From assembly GCF_000004825.1 (NCBI RefSeq), contig NW_008805063.1, positions 1,426,857-1,490,856 of the forward strand: a stretch of DNA of 64,000 nt. Direction: 5' to 3'. Position 1 is the stretch's first letter, and every line of letters starts with the position of its first letter. Made by a program: the position numbers and the translations under genes. A model generated the notes under the pieces. The model was not told the origin of the DNA, searched no databases, and saw only the letters and a program-made list of their open reading frames with translations. The DNA comes from Heterostelium album PN500. Taxonomy: Eukaryota; Evosea; Eumycetozoa; Acytosteliales; Acytosteliaceae. This document shows positions 28,685-40,975 of this stretch, one piece after another.

Positions 28685-31016
28685 TTAGTTTGAAGAATAA
28701 TAACCATATGGATAATAATAGCCGGCTGGGTAGTGTTCATAACTTTGTGGGTAGTAATAGCCCATTTGATTAGACATTGCCTGTTGCATCTGCTGTTGCA
28801 TCTGATGTTGTTGCTGTTGAGACTGTGGCTGTTGTTGTAGTTGTTGCTGTTGCTGAAAATGATGGTTGTGTGCAGGGTGCGAATTTTGAGCGTTCTGATA
28901 GTGATGAGGTTTATGGTGTGCACCACCCATCATAGCCTGACCATGAGGTACAGCTGCTTTCTTCTCAGGGCATTCCTGTCGTCATTTACAAAAAAAAAAA
29001 AAGTAAAGTAGATGATATTAATATTTGTCAAGATGATCCAAAAAAAAAAAAAGTTAAAAAAATTAATTTAAAAATCCAATAACCTAATATCATAACCCAA
29101 CAACACTGGAGTGATACAAAACTAAAAAAAAAAAAAAAAATGAAACATGAAAAAAGTAAACTCAATCATATCAAACAAAACCCCAAAATCCACTTGTTCA
29201 GAGTATTTCGGTGCAACTCCGTTGTTATTGTTGTTGTTGTTGTTTATATTAATTAAATATCTGGTATTTAAGACTTTTTCTTTCTTTTCTTTTCTTTTTC
29301 TTTTTTAAAACCAGAAAGCCAGATAGATATCTGAACTTTAAATGAATATTATTGATTTGGTTTAAAATCGAATAAAGCAAAACAAAACAAACTAAATAAA
29401 ATAAAACATAATTTGGGTTGATCTAAATGTGATGTGATAAAAGATCATGATGAATTTGTAAAATAAAAAATAAACAATGATTATTAATAATAATATTATT
29501 ATGACATTATTACTTACATAAGATTTATGACCAGTTTTTCTACAACCAAAACACATCTGACACTCCTGTAGGGTGGCGAAGTGAAAATTTTTAAAAAAAG
29601 TAAAGTGGAGCCACAGAAGTGAAAAAGCGAGGTGTTAGTTTTTATTTTTTAATATTAAATCATTATTTAATAATGACAATAGGTTTAGACTAAACTTACT
29701 TTTGATTTGTGCCCTTTCTCACCACAACTGTGACATACATCACAATCTTTAAATTTATGTCCGGATTGTTTACAACTAAAACAGATATCACAATCCTTGG
29801 CGGCATGTCCATCTTTTCCACATGCGTAACAAGGATATGGTTTAATCTGTGTTCTTTCTGGATCTAATATTTTATTGTATTGTAGTTAGTTAGCATTATT
29901 AATAGTTTGAAAATATATATCTATCAATATACTAAACATATATATATAAACTTACCATATTCTGTTTTTACAGTATTTGGATTTGTACAATTTCTTTGTA
30001 AATGACCGTTTCCTCCACATCTAAAACACTTTATACTTGGACAACTATATTGGAAGTGACCTTTACCGTTGCATATATGACAAACACCAAGTAGCGGTCT
30101 GGATGGACAAAATATCTGTTGGTGGCCTTCTCCTTTATTATCATAATTATTATTTAAATAATATCCAATTAGTAATGTATTAAAATAAATAAAGAGAGAA
30201 AAGTGTTGGGATTGTGTAAAAGAGAGAGAGAGAAAGAGAGAGGGAGTGAAGTTGTTGTTTGTGATTATATAAATCAAAATCAAAAGATAATTTTAAACAA
30301 AATGAATGAATGAATTAATTATTATTTACCTCCACATCTATAACACAGATTAGTTCTTTGTCTCTTATGATATTCTTGAGATGCGGCAGCGCTATTATTA
30401 TTGTTGTTGTTGTTGTTGTTTTCGGTATTTTGTTGTTGTTGTTGAGGTTGTTGTTGTGTTTGGTTAGTATTGGTATTGATAGATTGTAATTGCTGTTATC
30501 ACCACCACTACCACTACCGCTAACATCACTTTCACCACTTCCACCTCCAACTCCACTTCCACTTCCGCTCGCTACTACCACTTCACCACCATCTCCATCA
30601 CCACTCTCTTCACTCTCTGCAAATTTTCTCTTTACATTTGTTGTAGTTGCTGTTGTTGTTGTTGTAGTTGCAATTACTATAGGTGTTTCTACAATATCGA
30701 TTGTTTTTGGGTTCTCTGGTTGGTATGGTTCGTTAGAGTCATCTTTTGCTAACTCATCTATTGTAGTTGCTGTTATAGTTGTATTAGTTGTCGTTTGCTG
30801 TTGCTGCTGTTGTTGTTCATTTGATTCTTTAGGTATATCGACATCTGGTATTATTGACGACGATGTTGTAATGGTATCATTACTATTTTTGGTAATAGAT
30901 AGATCTGGTGAACTTATAAATGTTTCACCACTCCCAACATCTTTAACCACATTGTCAGGTAATGTGCTATTATCGACAGTACTACTATTATTACTATTAT
31001 TGATATTCTCACTCAT
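28685..31016 (-). CDS. Seven-CCHC zinc-knuckle protein (CNBP/Gis2-like), with a frame conflict in exon 1
   Basis: Single-stranded nucleic-acid-binding protein of the CNBP/Byr3/Gis2 type, which acts on mRNA translation and nucleic-acid structure. Exons 31016-30330, 30132-29956, 29863-29700, 29565-29518 and 28975-28685. Seven C-x2-C-x4-H-x4-C knuckles are read: CYRCGGEGHQQIFC (split by intron 1), CHICNGKGHFQYSC, CFRCGGNGHLQRNC, CYACGKDGHAAKDC, CFSCKQSGHKFKDC, CHSCGEKGHKSKEC and CFGCRKTGHKSYEC. The C-terminus is Gln- and Tyr-rich. Exon 1 encodes Ser/Thr-rich sequence, a basic-acidic patch (KRKFAESEE) and a Gly/Ser stretch, but this frame does not lead into the first knuckle: the Gln/Asn linker is in another frame from about 30492. 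A 143-nt intron at 30635-30493 restores frame (408 codons in total), yet that segment is GC-richer and protein-like, so an indel is equally possible. The knuckle half is secure. Confidence 0.82.
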
Positions 31017-31441
31017 TTCTTTTAAGTTATTATTTATAAATACACTGTTTTTTTTTACTTCTTAAAAATAATAATTTATTAAAATTTTTAAAAAATTTAA
31101 AAAAAAAAAAATGAAGGAAAAATAAAACAACATCTTGTATGTTTTTGTTTCCCTTATTCACATAAACACAAGTGGAAGAAACAATTCAGTTGAAATAAGT
31201 TTGCACCTGTGGTTTGTTGTTAATAAATAAGTTGGGACAATTCTAGTGAGAAAATCATAATATTTAAAGTAACACTTATTTTCTATATTAGTTTAATAAC
31301 AAAATTCGAAATTGATCATTGTCAGTAGTTTTAACTATAATAAATATTTTTTTTAATTTATATATCTGTAGTTTTTATATATTGTAAATATGTTTATTGT
31401 TGATTTTTTTTAAACAAATATTATTATTATTATTATTATTT
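31017..31441. other. AT-rich intergenic stretch
   Basis: Between the start of the CNBP-like gene and the end of srp68, both on the minus strand. No gene seen. Confidence 0.5.
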
Positions 31442-33435
31442 TTATCTAAAGAAACCGAATAGACCCTTTGATTGTGGTTGAGTTGACTTCTTTCTGGCTT
31501 CGAGCGAGGGGAATTGACATTGATTGAATGCAAGATCGAAAAACAAAGGTTTGGTGGGTGCCGGTTGAAGTGGTGGTGGGAATTCAACGAGACGTTTCTC
31601 AGCGAGGAACGAAGTGTCAAAGTTGTCGAGACCACTGAGAAGATCCTTGCTGGCTACTGCTGCGCTATTGTTGTCGCCACCGGACGACAGTGAAAGTTCG
31701 GACATCTGACGCTTCAAATCCTCGTTGTTTGACATCTGCTCGATGAACGCGTTCGCGTGAACTTGCGAGCGGATCGAAGCGACCAGCTTATCGAGTTCGT
31801 CGGCGCGCTTAACAACGTCGGCGTTCTTGTTTTTACGCGCAGTTGCAATCATCGACGAGACACGCTCGGCAGTCGCCATTGTCTCTGACCACTTCTTGGC
31901 GAGTGCCAGACCGTTGGCGATATGATAGAGACGTGTCGCTTTGAGCAACTGCAGCTGTGCTTCTAGCACTGCATCCTGACGTTGTTCGTTTCTGTTCTCG
32001 ATCATTCGCGAATACACTTTGATTTGATTGGTTAGAATTCTTATGATGTCGCGAGTGCTTATCTTTTTCTTCTTGCCACCGCTATTGACAACAGTTGTCT
32101 GTTGCTTGTTGCTGCTGCTGTTGTCTGCTGATTGTGTATATTGGTTGATTAGAGTTTCGTTACGGTTGTAGAGATAACGGTATTTGTGATAGGAGATATA
32201 GGCGAGGAGTGCACGAAGATCCGATTCCTCAACCTCTGACTTTACAGTCTTGTTCTTTATGTTGACACGCACGATATTCACGAGTTCATTACGCACCATC
32301 ACCTCTGCATCCAACAACTGCTTGACAATCTTTTCATAGAGTGGGAATTTAGCATCGTCGCTTGTGGCGGCGTCATATTCCTTGACGAAATTGCTATAGT
32401 TTACCAGCTTTTCACGAACTTTTTCATTGACTCTAACTTGTCTTTGACGCCAGCTGACTGTTGACATTGGTTGTTCTTGTTGTTGTTTGCTACCTGTATT
32501 ACTGCTGCTGCTGCTGTTTGACAATATTTGATTTGTCTTCTTCTCAGTGTCGTCTGTCACCTTCTTTAGGATCTTGGTGGTGTCTGCCAACACGGTCGAG
32601 TTGGAACTGGTGTCGAGTGAACGCATATTGTACAAACAGAAACGCTCGATTGGCTCGGCATCTTCGACGCGACCCACATAGAGTTGTTTGAGTGACGGTG
32701 TTCCCGAGGTGGCCAGCGAGCTGTAGATGGTCTTAGCCTTGGTGATGGCCTCGAGTGCTTCGAGCCAACGCGAGCAGGCAATCATGTGAGAGCTGCGAAT
32801 CCACGCAGCGTAGGCGGCCGCCTCGATCTGAGTGTACTGGTCGGCGACCTCGCGACAGAAACGCTCGAGTTGATCGGCGTGTACCGCAGCCTTGGCGAAA
32901 CGACTGTTCATATGGAACTTGAGACGTCCTTGATCGGACTGCTCATACTCTTGCTTCAACGCTCTGGCGTAGGCCCATGCACGCTCTGTCTTTATCAGCA
33001 CGATCAACAAGTATCTGGCATCGACGATATTCTTTGGATCGTTCAACTTTGCAATATAATTCTTCTTTCCTAGTTGTTTCTTCATTGAACTTCTAATACG
33101 TCCTAATCTACGTGTACAATATTGTCTATATGCTGTGAAATCATCTTGTCTCAAACCATTCTGTATTTGTGATGTTTGTGAAATATTTAAAACTGTTGTT
33201 GTTGTTGTTGTTGAAATCAATTTCAATTATCATATTGAAAAATAACATAATAATATGATATCATTTATCTATGTATTAGTAATTTAAACTTTGTTTATTG
33301 TTTGTTTGATGACGATTATTACATACTGTCTAATGAAAACTTTTGTGTTGGTGCTACTACTGCTGCTGCTGCTGTAGTTGGTGATGTTACAGTAGCTACT
33401 GTCTCTGATTCTGTTGGTGATTGTGGTGTTGCCAT
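31442..33435 (-). CDS. srp68: Signal recognition particle subunit SRP68
   Basis: SRP68 binds SRP RNA with its N-terminal domain and pairs with SRP72; the particle targets nascent secretory proteins to the endoplasmic reticulum. Two exons, 33435-33327 and 33192-31442 (phase 1), give 619 residues. Exon 1 is a low-complexity leader (MATPQSPTESETVATVTS and following). Exon 2 opens with the hallmark RNA-binding region: DDFTAYRQYCTRRLGRIRSS (compare animal YQRYRGYCSRRQRRLRK), then ARYLLIVLIKTERAWAYA, SRFAKAAVHADQLERFC and KAKTIYSSLA, all matching known SRP68 order. Poly-Ser/Gln inserts sit near the middle. The C-terminus (QSKGLFGFFR, preceded by PPPLQPAPTKPLFFDLAFN) is the short region that contacts SRP72 in known SRP68. 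The GC content of the exon is clearly higher than that of its surroundings. Confidence 0.93.
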
Positions 33436-33887
33436 TTATTATTATTATGATTATTATTATTAGATTTTATACAGAGTTTATAATAAGTAACAATAAATAA
33501 TAATAAATAATAAAATTTAAATTAAATCAGTTTGACTTTTTTTTTTTTTGATCATCACACCAAATTTTTTTTTTTTTGATTTTAATTTTTTCTATTTTTT
33601 TAAATTTTTTTGGTCAAACTTATAAATATATAATTTTTTTTGTAATTGTAAAGGAAGAATCAAATTTCTTTGGAAAGTGTAATTTCTTATCAAATTTATA
33701 TAATAATTTCTAATATAATACTAATAAATCGCTAAATTCGAATTATATTGAAAAAATGAATCATACATATTCTTATTTATTTCTGTAATAAATTTAACTT
33801 TGTTTTTAATCAAAATTTTTGATCATTTGCTTTGTACTCCACAACAACAATGAATTTCTATTATTTTATCTTTAAAGAAGTGGATCA
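33436..33887. promoter_or_regulatory. Divergent upstream region of srp68 (-) and the LRR/F-box-like gene (+)
   Basis: About 450 bp of AT-rich sequence with several T runs (for example around 33538-33580). It must hold both promoters; no specific sites recognised. Confidence 0.45.
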
Positions 33888-35153
33888 ATGCGCAATAATA
33901 GAAATAAAGAATTAATAAATAATAATAATAATTTACCATGGATAATAATACAAGAGATCATACAAACTCTTTGGTATAACGATATTCAATTGAAATATTG
34001 TTTGGAGAAACAATATCGATGGTTATTATCATTGGATTTAGTTTCAAAGAGAATGTTTACCCTGATTACAAAGCTATTCAATAGATTATCGATTATCAAG
34101 AACAATCAGTTTTCATTTGCTCACGTCAGCCAATCAATAAACAGTGCATACTCACCACTTAAATCAATTGTATCACTATCGTTATCACAAGAGATTTATA
34201 ATATGATAATAGCTCATGGCATTGAGAATCAAATGAAAAGCAACAACAACAACAACAGCAGCACCACCACCACCACCAACTATTTTAGTTCCGTCATTAA
34301 ATTAGAGATCACCAGTAGAGCTCCCAAACAAGATTACTCTTTGCAATCGGATTCTCTGGCTCTCTTGATGCCCGCTCTTCAGAGTTTGGTATTGAATTTC
34401 GATGTATTCCAACTCCGCTACCTCGAGAACATCAAACAAGACTTGCCAAGCTTGATTTCATTGAAGATACACACGTTATGCTCACAATTCTCAACGGTTC
34501 CAAAGACACACTTCTCAGAGCGACTTCGCAAGATCAGTCTACCGGTAATACAATTAAAGTGCGATCTACCGGTAGATCAATTCACAACGGTATCACTCAG
34601 TCAAGTTAATTTCTTCTCATTCAAAAGCATATTGTGCCGGTCACTGAGAAAGTTGCGACTCGACTATCACAGCAACCAAATCTTGTTCCAACCGGATTTC
34701 ACAGAGTATCTCAAGTCTGAGGAGTGTCAGCTGGAGTATCTCGGTCTGAACATACTGGAGTGTCAAGAGTTCTTTGAGAAACACATGCGATACAATCGAT
34801 CGGTGCGTACCATCGAATTCCTCTTGAATATTGCAGAGACTTTTAATCCGAGTGTCAGTCATTCGCTGGAAGTGGTATTGCCATGTCCCAACATAACGAC
34901 AGTGATATCCTATACAAATCAACAATTCACTATTGAATCGCACAGCAAAGAACTAGATCAAATCTACAAAATGCTTTCACCATACTCCAAGAGAGTACTA
35001 ACCGATTTCATCTATTCAGATCGACTTGAATATGTTAAATCCTATGGTAAATACTATAGAAGATTATATCTAAATAGAGTATACAATAGTAACGATCATT
35101 CATTATATCAATACTCAAAAGAAAACAATAAATTTATAAACATTGTATGCTAA
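33888..35153 (+). CDS. Uncharacterised F-box-like/leucine-rich protein
   Basis: Single-exon gene of 421 residues. The N-terminus has a short hydrophobic, F-box-like helix pair (WLLSLDLVSKRMFTLITKLF), as in many dictyostelid F-box/LRR proteins. The rest has scattered leucine-rich segments (LLMPALQSLVLNFDVF, CQLEYLGLNILECQEFF) without the regular FNIP spacing. An Asn/Ser/Thr insert lies around residues 118-131. No catalytic motif. Probably one of the large lineage-specific family of F-box-like adaptors; this is inference from layout. It converges on the BOD1-like gene with only about 60 bp between the stop codons. Confidence 0.7.
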   Translation: MRNNRNKELINNNNNLPWIIIQEIIQTLWYNDIQLKYCLEKQYRWLLSLDLVSKRMFTLITKLFNRLSIIKNNQFSFAHVSQSINSAYSPLKSIVSLSLSQEIYNMIIAHGIENQMKSNNNNNSSTTTTTNYFSSVIKLEITSRAPKQDYSLQSDSLALLMPALQSLVLNFDVFQLRYLENIKQDLPSLISLKIHTLCSQFSTVPKTHFSERLRKISLPVIQLKCDLPVDQFTTVSLSQVNFFSFKSILCRSLRKLRLDYHSNQILFQPDFTEYLKSEECQLEYLGLNILECQEFFEKHMRYNRSVRTIEFLLNIAETFNPSVSHSLEVVLPCPNITTVISYTNQQFTIESHSKELDQIYKMLSPYSKRVLTDFIYSDRLEYVKSYGKYYRRLYLNRVYNSNDHSLYQYSKENNKFINIVC

Positions 35154-35215
35154 CATATATCATTAGTTAACATGTTAAAGTTAAAGAGATAATAATAATA
35201 CAAAAATGTTGTTCT

Positions 35216-38175
35216 TTATTTCTTTTTCTTTCTAAATGAAAGTGGTACAAATTTAGAGGCACTTGAAATGAGTGGTGGAGATGATTCAATCGATGATGAT
35301 GATGAGTTACTTGATGAAGATGATGTCTTTTCTATATTTATATTCTCTTCTTCATCTTCTTCAACTATTACTTTGTTATTATTATTATTATTTGTGGTTG
35401 TAAATAACAATTTTCTCTTTTTCAATTGATTGTGATTGTCGGTATCTTGGTCATCATGATAGTCTCTCTTCTTATTATCGATATGTCCATGACCATTGTT
35501 GTTGCTGCTGCCATTCAGTTTCTTACCACCGAGTACAACTGTTACTTGTCTAATATGTGAGATATTCTTAGCAGGACTATTACTATTACTACCACTGCTC
35601 TTTACTTTGGTTGGTGTAATTGGTTTTCTTCTATTATTATATATCTGTTCGGTGTCACTCTCATCGTCGCTATCTTCATCATCTTCGTCTTCACTATCAA
35701 TGCTACTATCACTACTATCGTCTTCTATTTGAACATTGTTATTATTATTATTGTTACTCTCATCACCACTACTATTACTACTGCTATCTTCTTCATCATC
35801 GCTATCATCACTACTATCACTACTATCACTACTATCTATCTTTTGTTTTGTAGATTTAATAGTCAGTGTTTTACCATTGACTTGGTGAGTTCGACTCTCT
35901 ACAATATCGATCTTTTCTCTAGTACCAGTAGCATCTTCGGCCAACTTCTTTTTATTCGGTGAAATGCTTAGTGGTTGTCTTCTTATCAAACCAATGTCAT
36001 GTTGTAGCGATTGTTCGTCTTCATCCTTGTCTTTATTCAGTAGAGCAGGCTTATTCGAAACAGGTCTCTTTAACATTGGACCCTTTGGTATTACTTTAAT
36101 CATATGTTTCTTATTGGCTGTTGTTGCAGATGTAGTTGTCGTCGTAGTTGTAGTTGTTGAGCTTGAACTCGATACCGATGAAATATTTGGTGATGTATTC
36201 GATTGATTTACCTTTTCTTCCTCTACAAAAAAGAGTAAACAAGCGACGAAATAATATTGTTAATATCTGATATATATATATATTTAATAATAGATATATA
36301 GTTGTTGGTAGTCGTATAATACAAACCATTTAAAGAAGTAATTAACTGATCTATTGATTCTAATAAAGATAGCGATGGTTCTTTATCTTTCTCTTTGATT
36401 ATATGTATCAGTTCTTTCTTGATGGAGCCAGTGATATACTCTGTCTCTCGCCTTAGCTGTAGGAATATCGATCTCTTGTTTATGGTTTTATCTTTCAAGT
36501 ATTGCTTCAGAATAGCGGAGCTCTCCAACCTTGTCTTGGCTTCGAGTTTCAAGTTTTCTTGTACACCGTTCTCCACCAGCTGAGTTGCAATGATCTTTCT
36601 GATCCGATCGAATGTACCATTGTTCTTTAGTATACTCAATATCTGGTTCGATGTCTGTTGAAATATCTGTTTCTCTGCCAAACTCAGCCGATTCAGTTTA
36701 CTCTCGATACTGTCACTCTCTATATTCTCTTTTTTTACATCGGCAACAACACTACTTTCTTTTGTTACACTACTACTAATACTACTACTGCTGCTACTAA
36801 TACTACTACTACTATTGTTAATAATACTATTTCTACTTCCTTTTAAATCTCTATCTTTATCATTTCTATCCCTTTCCTTTTCTCTATTCCTTTCTCTCTC
36901 TCTTTCTCTTTCCCTCTCTCTTTCTCTTTCTCTATCTCTATCTTTATCAACTCTATCTCTATCCCTATAGTCTCTATCTCTATCTCTATCCCTATCTCTA
37001 TCTCTGTCTCTGTCTCTATCTCTATCTTTACTATATATACTATCTCTACTACCTCTAAGATCTCTATCTCTATCTCTATCCCTATCTCTCTCTCGACTAT
37101 CTCTGCTACTTCTTAGATCTCTATCTCTATCTCTGTCTCTATCTCTATCTCTAATGTCTCTTTCCCGACTATCTCTTAGATCTTGGTCTCTATCTCTAAT
37201 ATCCCTATCACGCTCAGATTCTCTATCTCTGTCTCTAATATCTCTGTCTCTATCTCTCTCAGATTCTCTTTCTTTTTCTCTATCTCTGTCTCTAATATCT
37301 CTGTCACGACTATCTCTTATGTCTCTATCACGATCATTACTTTCCCGACTATCTCTTTGTTCAATGGTAACATCACGAGTGACATCACGACTGACATCTC
37401 TATCCCACCCACTAACACGACTTGTACTACTACTACTGGTGGTGGTTGTAGTAGTGCTACTGACGATTGACCTACCAGATGCTCGCTTATGCTCATCTTC
37501 AAATCGTTCGGCAGTACTTGTTTGACTCTGACGCTGTACAGTGCCAGCACCAGCAACACCTCGGAAGTAGTTAGAATTGTTCATTCTATTGCTATAGTGG
37601 TGATGTTGGTGCGCATAGGGATGATAATGAGGTTGATGATACACCGACGATGGGAATGGTAGCAAACCATGGTGTGGTGCCATAACAACTGCTGCCGCAC
37701 CACCAACAGGATTACTGCTATTTGCAACACTTCCATTTGCACCACCACCACCACCACTTAAATGTAAATTTGCAGCATTCGAAATATTATTATTATTATT
37801 GATATTATTAATATTATTATCTACCACTACTGCAAATTCTTTTGGTTTTGTCAAATCCCATTTTGATTCTTTTTGTTGATGTGGTGTTGTTGTTGTTGAT
37901 GTTGTCGTTTGAGATGATGTTGATATGATGGGTGAAGACAATGAAGATGAAGATGAAGATGAAGATGGTAATGAATTGGAGGAAGACGAAGGTGAAGGTG
38001 ATGATACTGTTGCTACACCCGATGATGAAGATGTAGAAGTTGTTAATGTTGATGATGTTGTCGTTGTCGACGTCGTCAAGTTTGTTGTTGCAGTTGACGT
38101 TGAAGCTAAAGTTGTAGATTTAGTTTGATCAACCAACACACTAATATCAGATGATTTACTATCTATATTATTCAT
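35216..38175 (-). CDS. Arg-Asp-repeat protein with a BOD1/COMPASS-Shg1-like domain
   Basis: 951 residues in two exons, 38175-36327 and 36222-35216 (intron GTTTGT to TTTGTAG, phase 1). Residues 1 to about 250 are Ser/Thr-rich with His-rich and Asn patches. About 258-438 is an extraordinary Arg-Asp/Glu alternating repeat (RDRDRDRDRD-type), as in some SR-like splicing proteins. About 498-585 matches the pattern of the BOD1/Shg1 family (SILKNNGTFDRIRKIIATQL followed by helical segments), known from the BOD1 kinetochore protein and the Shg1 subunit of the COMPASS histone methylase. The second exon is acidic Ser/Asp-rich (SSDSSDSSDDSDDEED) with basic patches. A nuclear role in chromatin or RNA processing is the likely inference. 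The domain call rests on pattern recognition only. Confidence 0.7.
36880..37390. repeat. Coding hexanucleotide-type repeat (Arg-Asp codons)
   Basis: Imperfect repeats of AGAGATAGAGAT-like units on the minus strand encode the Arg-Asp-rich stretch of the BOD1/Shg1-like gene. Both codons drift together, which points to expansion by slippage or unequal exchange. Confidence 0.8.
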
Positions 38176-38801
38176 AGCATTGAAACAAACTCTAAATCTA
38201 TTATTTTAGATATCGAATATCAAATAAGTATTATCAAAAAAAAAAGTATAAATATGAAAAATGATATCTAATTTTTGATTGAGATATGTTAATTAATTTA
38301 AGTAATTTTTGTTTTTTTTTTTAAAAATCAATTCCTCAAAAAAAACAAAATGATTTATTTTTTTAACGGTTAAAAAAAAAATTTCAAAAATGAAAATTCA
38401 AAAATTATGTAAATAAATAAACAATTGGAAAAAGCAAAAAAGTATTAATATTCGTTGTAACTATTTTTGAATTCGCAATTATTTATTTTTATCAAACTTT
38501 GTAATTTAAAAATAATATAATATATTTATTGTAAAGATTGACCTGGGAACAAAGACATCTTGTACATGTGCCAAAAAATGAAAAGACAAAGATATCTGTG
38601 TTTGATTTTAAAAAATGCACCAAAAATTGATCGGTTTTGCAAAACCATGGTTTGATAGATTAGATTTTTTTTGAAAGATTTTTTTTTTGTAAAATTTTTT
38701 TTTTAGATTTTTATTAAAAAAACTATAAAACAAAAAGTCTTTAACTTTAATTTAATTTAGTTGTAAATATATATTAAAAAGTTGTAAATTATAATTAGAA
38801 A
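38176..38801. promoter_or_regulatory. Divergent upstream region of the BOD1-like (-) and arrestin-like (+) genes
   Basis: About 625 bp of AT-rich DNA with A and T runs. It holds both promoters; nothing more specific can be supported. Confidence 0.45.
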
Positions 38802-40699
38802 ATGGATAATTCAAGTCCAAGACATTTAAAATTGATCGTCAAAGATGCAAAGGAATTAAAGTCAAATAATTTCGGTGGAACATCCGACCCTTATGTAGTT
38901 GTAAAATGTAGATCACAAACATTTAAAACCGATGTAATCAAAGACACTAAACTTCCAATTTGGAATTATGTAGTTCAATTGTATGTATAATTTAAACTTA
39001 AAATATTTATTTTACATACTTATTATTATTTTCTTTATTAATAAATAGGGATTCCGTTGATGATTCAACTTATATTACTTTTGAAATATATGACTGGGAG
39101 CGTATTGGTTCACATAAATTGATTGGTGCTGTCACCGTTGGGATTGTAGAGTTGAAGGATGCCACCGTTAGAGGAATCACCGACAAATGGTTGCAACTCG
39201 ACAAGAAGGGATATCTGAATATCTATTTCGAATTCAATCCACCATTGATGGTCACCCAACAAGCTCAAGATGGAACCGTTCATGTCGTTCCTGCTGCTGC
39301 CGCTGTATCTCCAGTGACCACCGCACCCCGTTGGTCTGCACTGCCAGCACCCGTCCATCTACAGCCACTGTATATCCAAACGATTCCCTCACAAAATGTT
39401 GTCGAATTCTCTACTCCCGGTGAAATCTATCATGAAAAGGTATACTTAACCGGTACCAGTTTCCAATCGTCGATTATCTATACCGTTAGTGACCCGCAGG
39501 TTGTAGTGAGAGCAATGTATGTCGAGTTCAAAGGAAAAGTTTGGTCGAATCACGGAAAGATCAAAACATTGGTTTCAGACTCCAGAGATCTATTGCATAC
39601 CTATAATGTCCAAGGTCCAAAGCGTGTTAGTTTGCCACGTGGAAAGCACATGTTCCCATTCCAGTTTTACATTCCCAAGGAATGCAAGTCTTCCATTGTT
39701 GCCAACGACTACAGAGTTCAATATGTATTGACATTCTATGCCGATATTGTAAATAGTCCAGATGTATCTGTTACCAAAACCGTGAGAATCGTTAATATTG
39801 AAGATACTACTCTCAAGCAAGCCGCAGTTCCCATCAACGCCCATGCATCCAAGACACCACTCACTGGTGGAGCCATCGACTTTAGAGTGTTGGGACCAAA
39901 GAATTTCTTCTATCCTGGCGAGGATATCGAACTGGAAATCCAATGTTCCAACAACAGCAAGAAAACCATCAAAAATGTGGAGCTCTCACTCTTGAAAACC
40001 GAAGAGAAATATGGTGTGAAGACTCCCTACACCCTCGGCAAAACCAACAAGGCTTTCTACCCAAAGATCTACAAGGGTTCCAAGACCAACCAATACATCG
40101 TGCTCGAAACACCCAGCGATATTACTCCATCTATCTATCACAAAGATGTAGTCAGTATCGACTACCAGCTCATTATTAATCTCGACATTCCAAGTTGTGT
40201 CGACATCAACCTCAAGATCCCTATCAACATTGTATTCCGTGACCCAGCCTTCCAATTGTCACCTGATCCTCTCACTGAAGTCTCTCAAATTCCAAGATAT
40301 CTATACGATTGGGACGATAGACATACACTCAGTTGGTTGACCTACAGAATGAAGGCACCTCCCTCTGTCATTGAGGAGTTTGATAGATTCAACATTCAAG
40401 GTTTCGACATCATCTGCTTCGAAGAATCATTATTAGAGAGAATGTTGAGCGGTGCCGGTGAAAGAGCACCTGAAATCCTAGCTGCACTCATGGAGGAGCG
40501 AAACAAAATCATTGGTGTCCGATACTTACTCAAAGATCTTCAACTTCCAGGTTTAATTAAATGCTTCGAAGATCATACTATAACCACTGACATCTTGCCA
40601 TATCTAACAGAGGCGGATTTGGTATCACTTAAAATTTCAATTGGTGATAGAAAGAGAATTCTTAATGCCGTTTCAAAACAAAATCAACAACTAGCATAA
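38802..40699 (+). CDS. C2-arrestin-SAM adaptor protein (AdcB/AdcC-like)
   Basis: 609 residues in two exons, 38802-38980 and 39049-40699 (intron GTATGT to AAATAG, phase 2). Residues about 8-130 are a C2 domain (LKLIVKDAKELKSNNFGGTS then DPYVVVK, and later YDWERIGSHKLIGAV), suggesting lipid or calcium-dependent membrane binding. About 170-480 is an arrestin-like double beta-sandwich (GEIYHEKVYLTGTSFQSS; LPRGKHMFPFQFYIP is the classic arrestin edge). About 553-603 is a SAM domain (YLLKDLQLPGLIKCFEDHTI), often used for oligomerisation. D. discoideum AdcB and AdcC have been described as arrestin-domain proteins acting in cAMP-receptor signalling and internalisation; I place this gene there by architecture. 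Which of the two it matches cannot be decided here. Confidence 0.85.
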
Positions 40700-40975
40700 A
40701 TAGAATAGATTCTTTTCATTAATTCAAATTTAATTTAAATGTAACATTATTATCATTTTCAGAAATATCTAATAAATAAACATAATTAAGTATTAAAAAA
40801 ACAGCGTGTAGTGTTTCAATTTTAGCAAGAGTACCCAAACCAAAAAGTGCCGGCACACTAAAAATTCATTTTTTATGTAAGAACAACATAAAATTTGAAA
40901 AATAATTTATCTGTAAACTTTTTTAATGTTATGATTGGATTGAATGATTTGGAATAAAATCATTTATTTGGTTAT

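Noticed and set aside
30490-31065. 191-codon plus-strand frame, hydrophobic
   Set aside because: Antisense of the low-complexity leader of the CNBP-like gene; the Val/Leu runs come from Thr/Asn codons.
37154-37525. Ser/Leu repeat frame on the plus strand
   Set aside because: Antisense of the Arg-Asp repeat.
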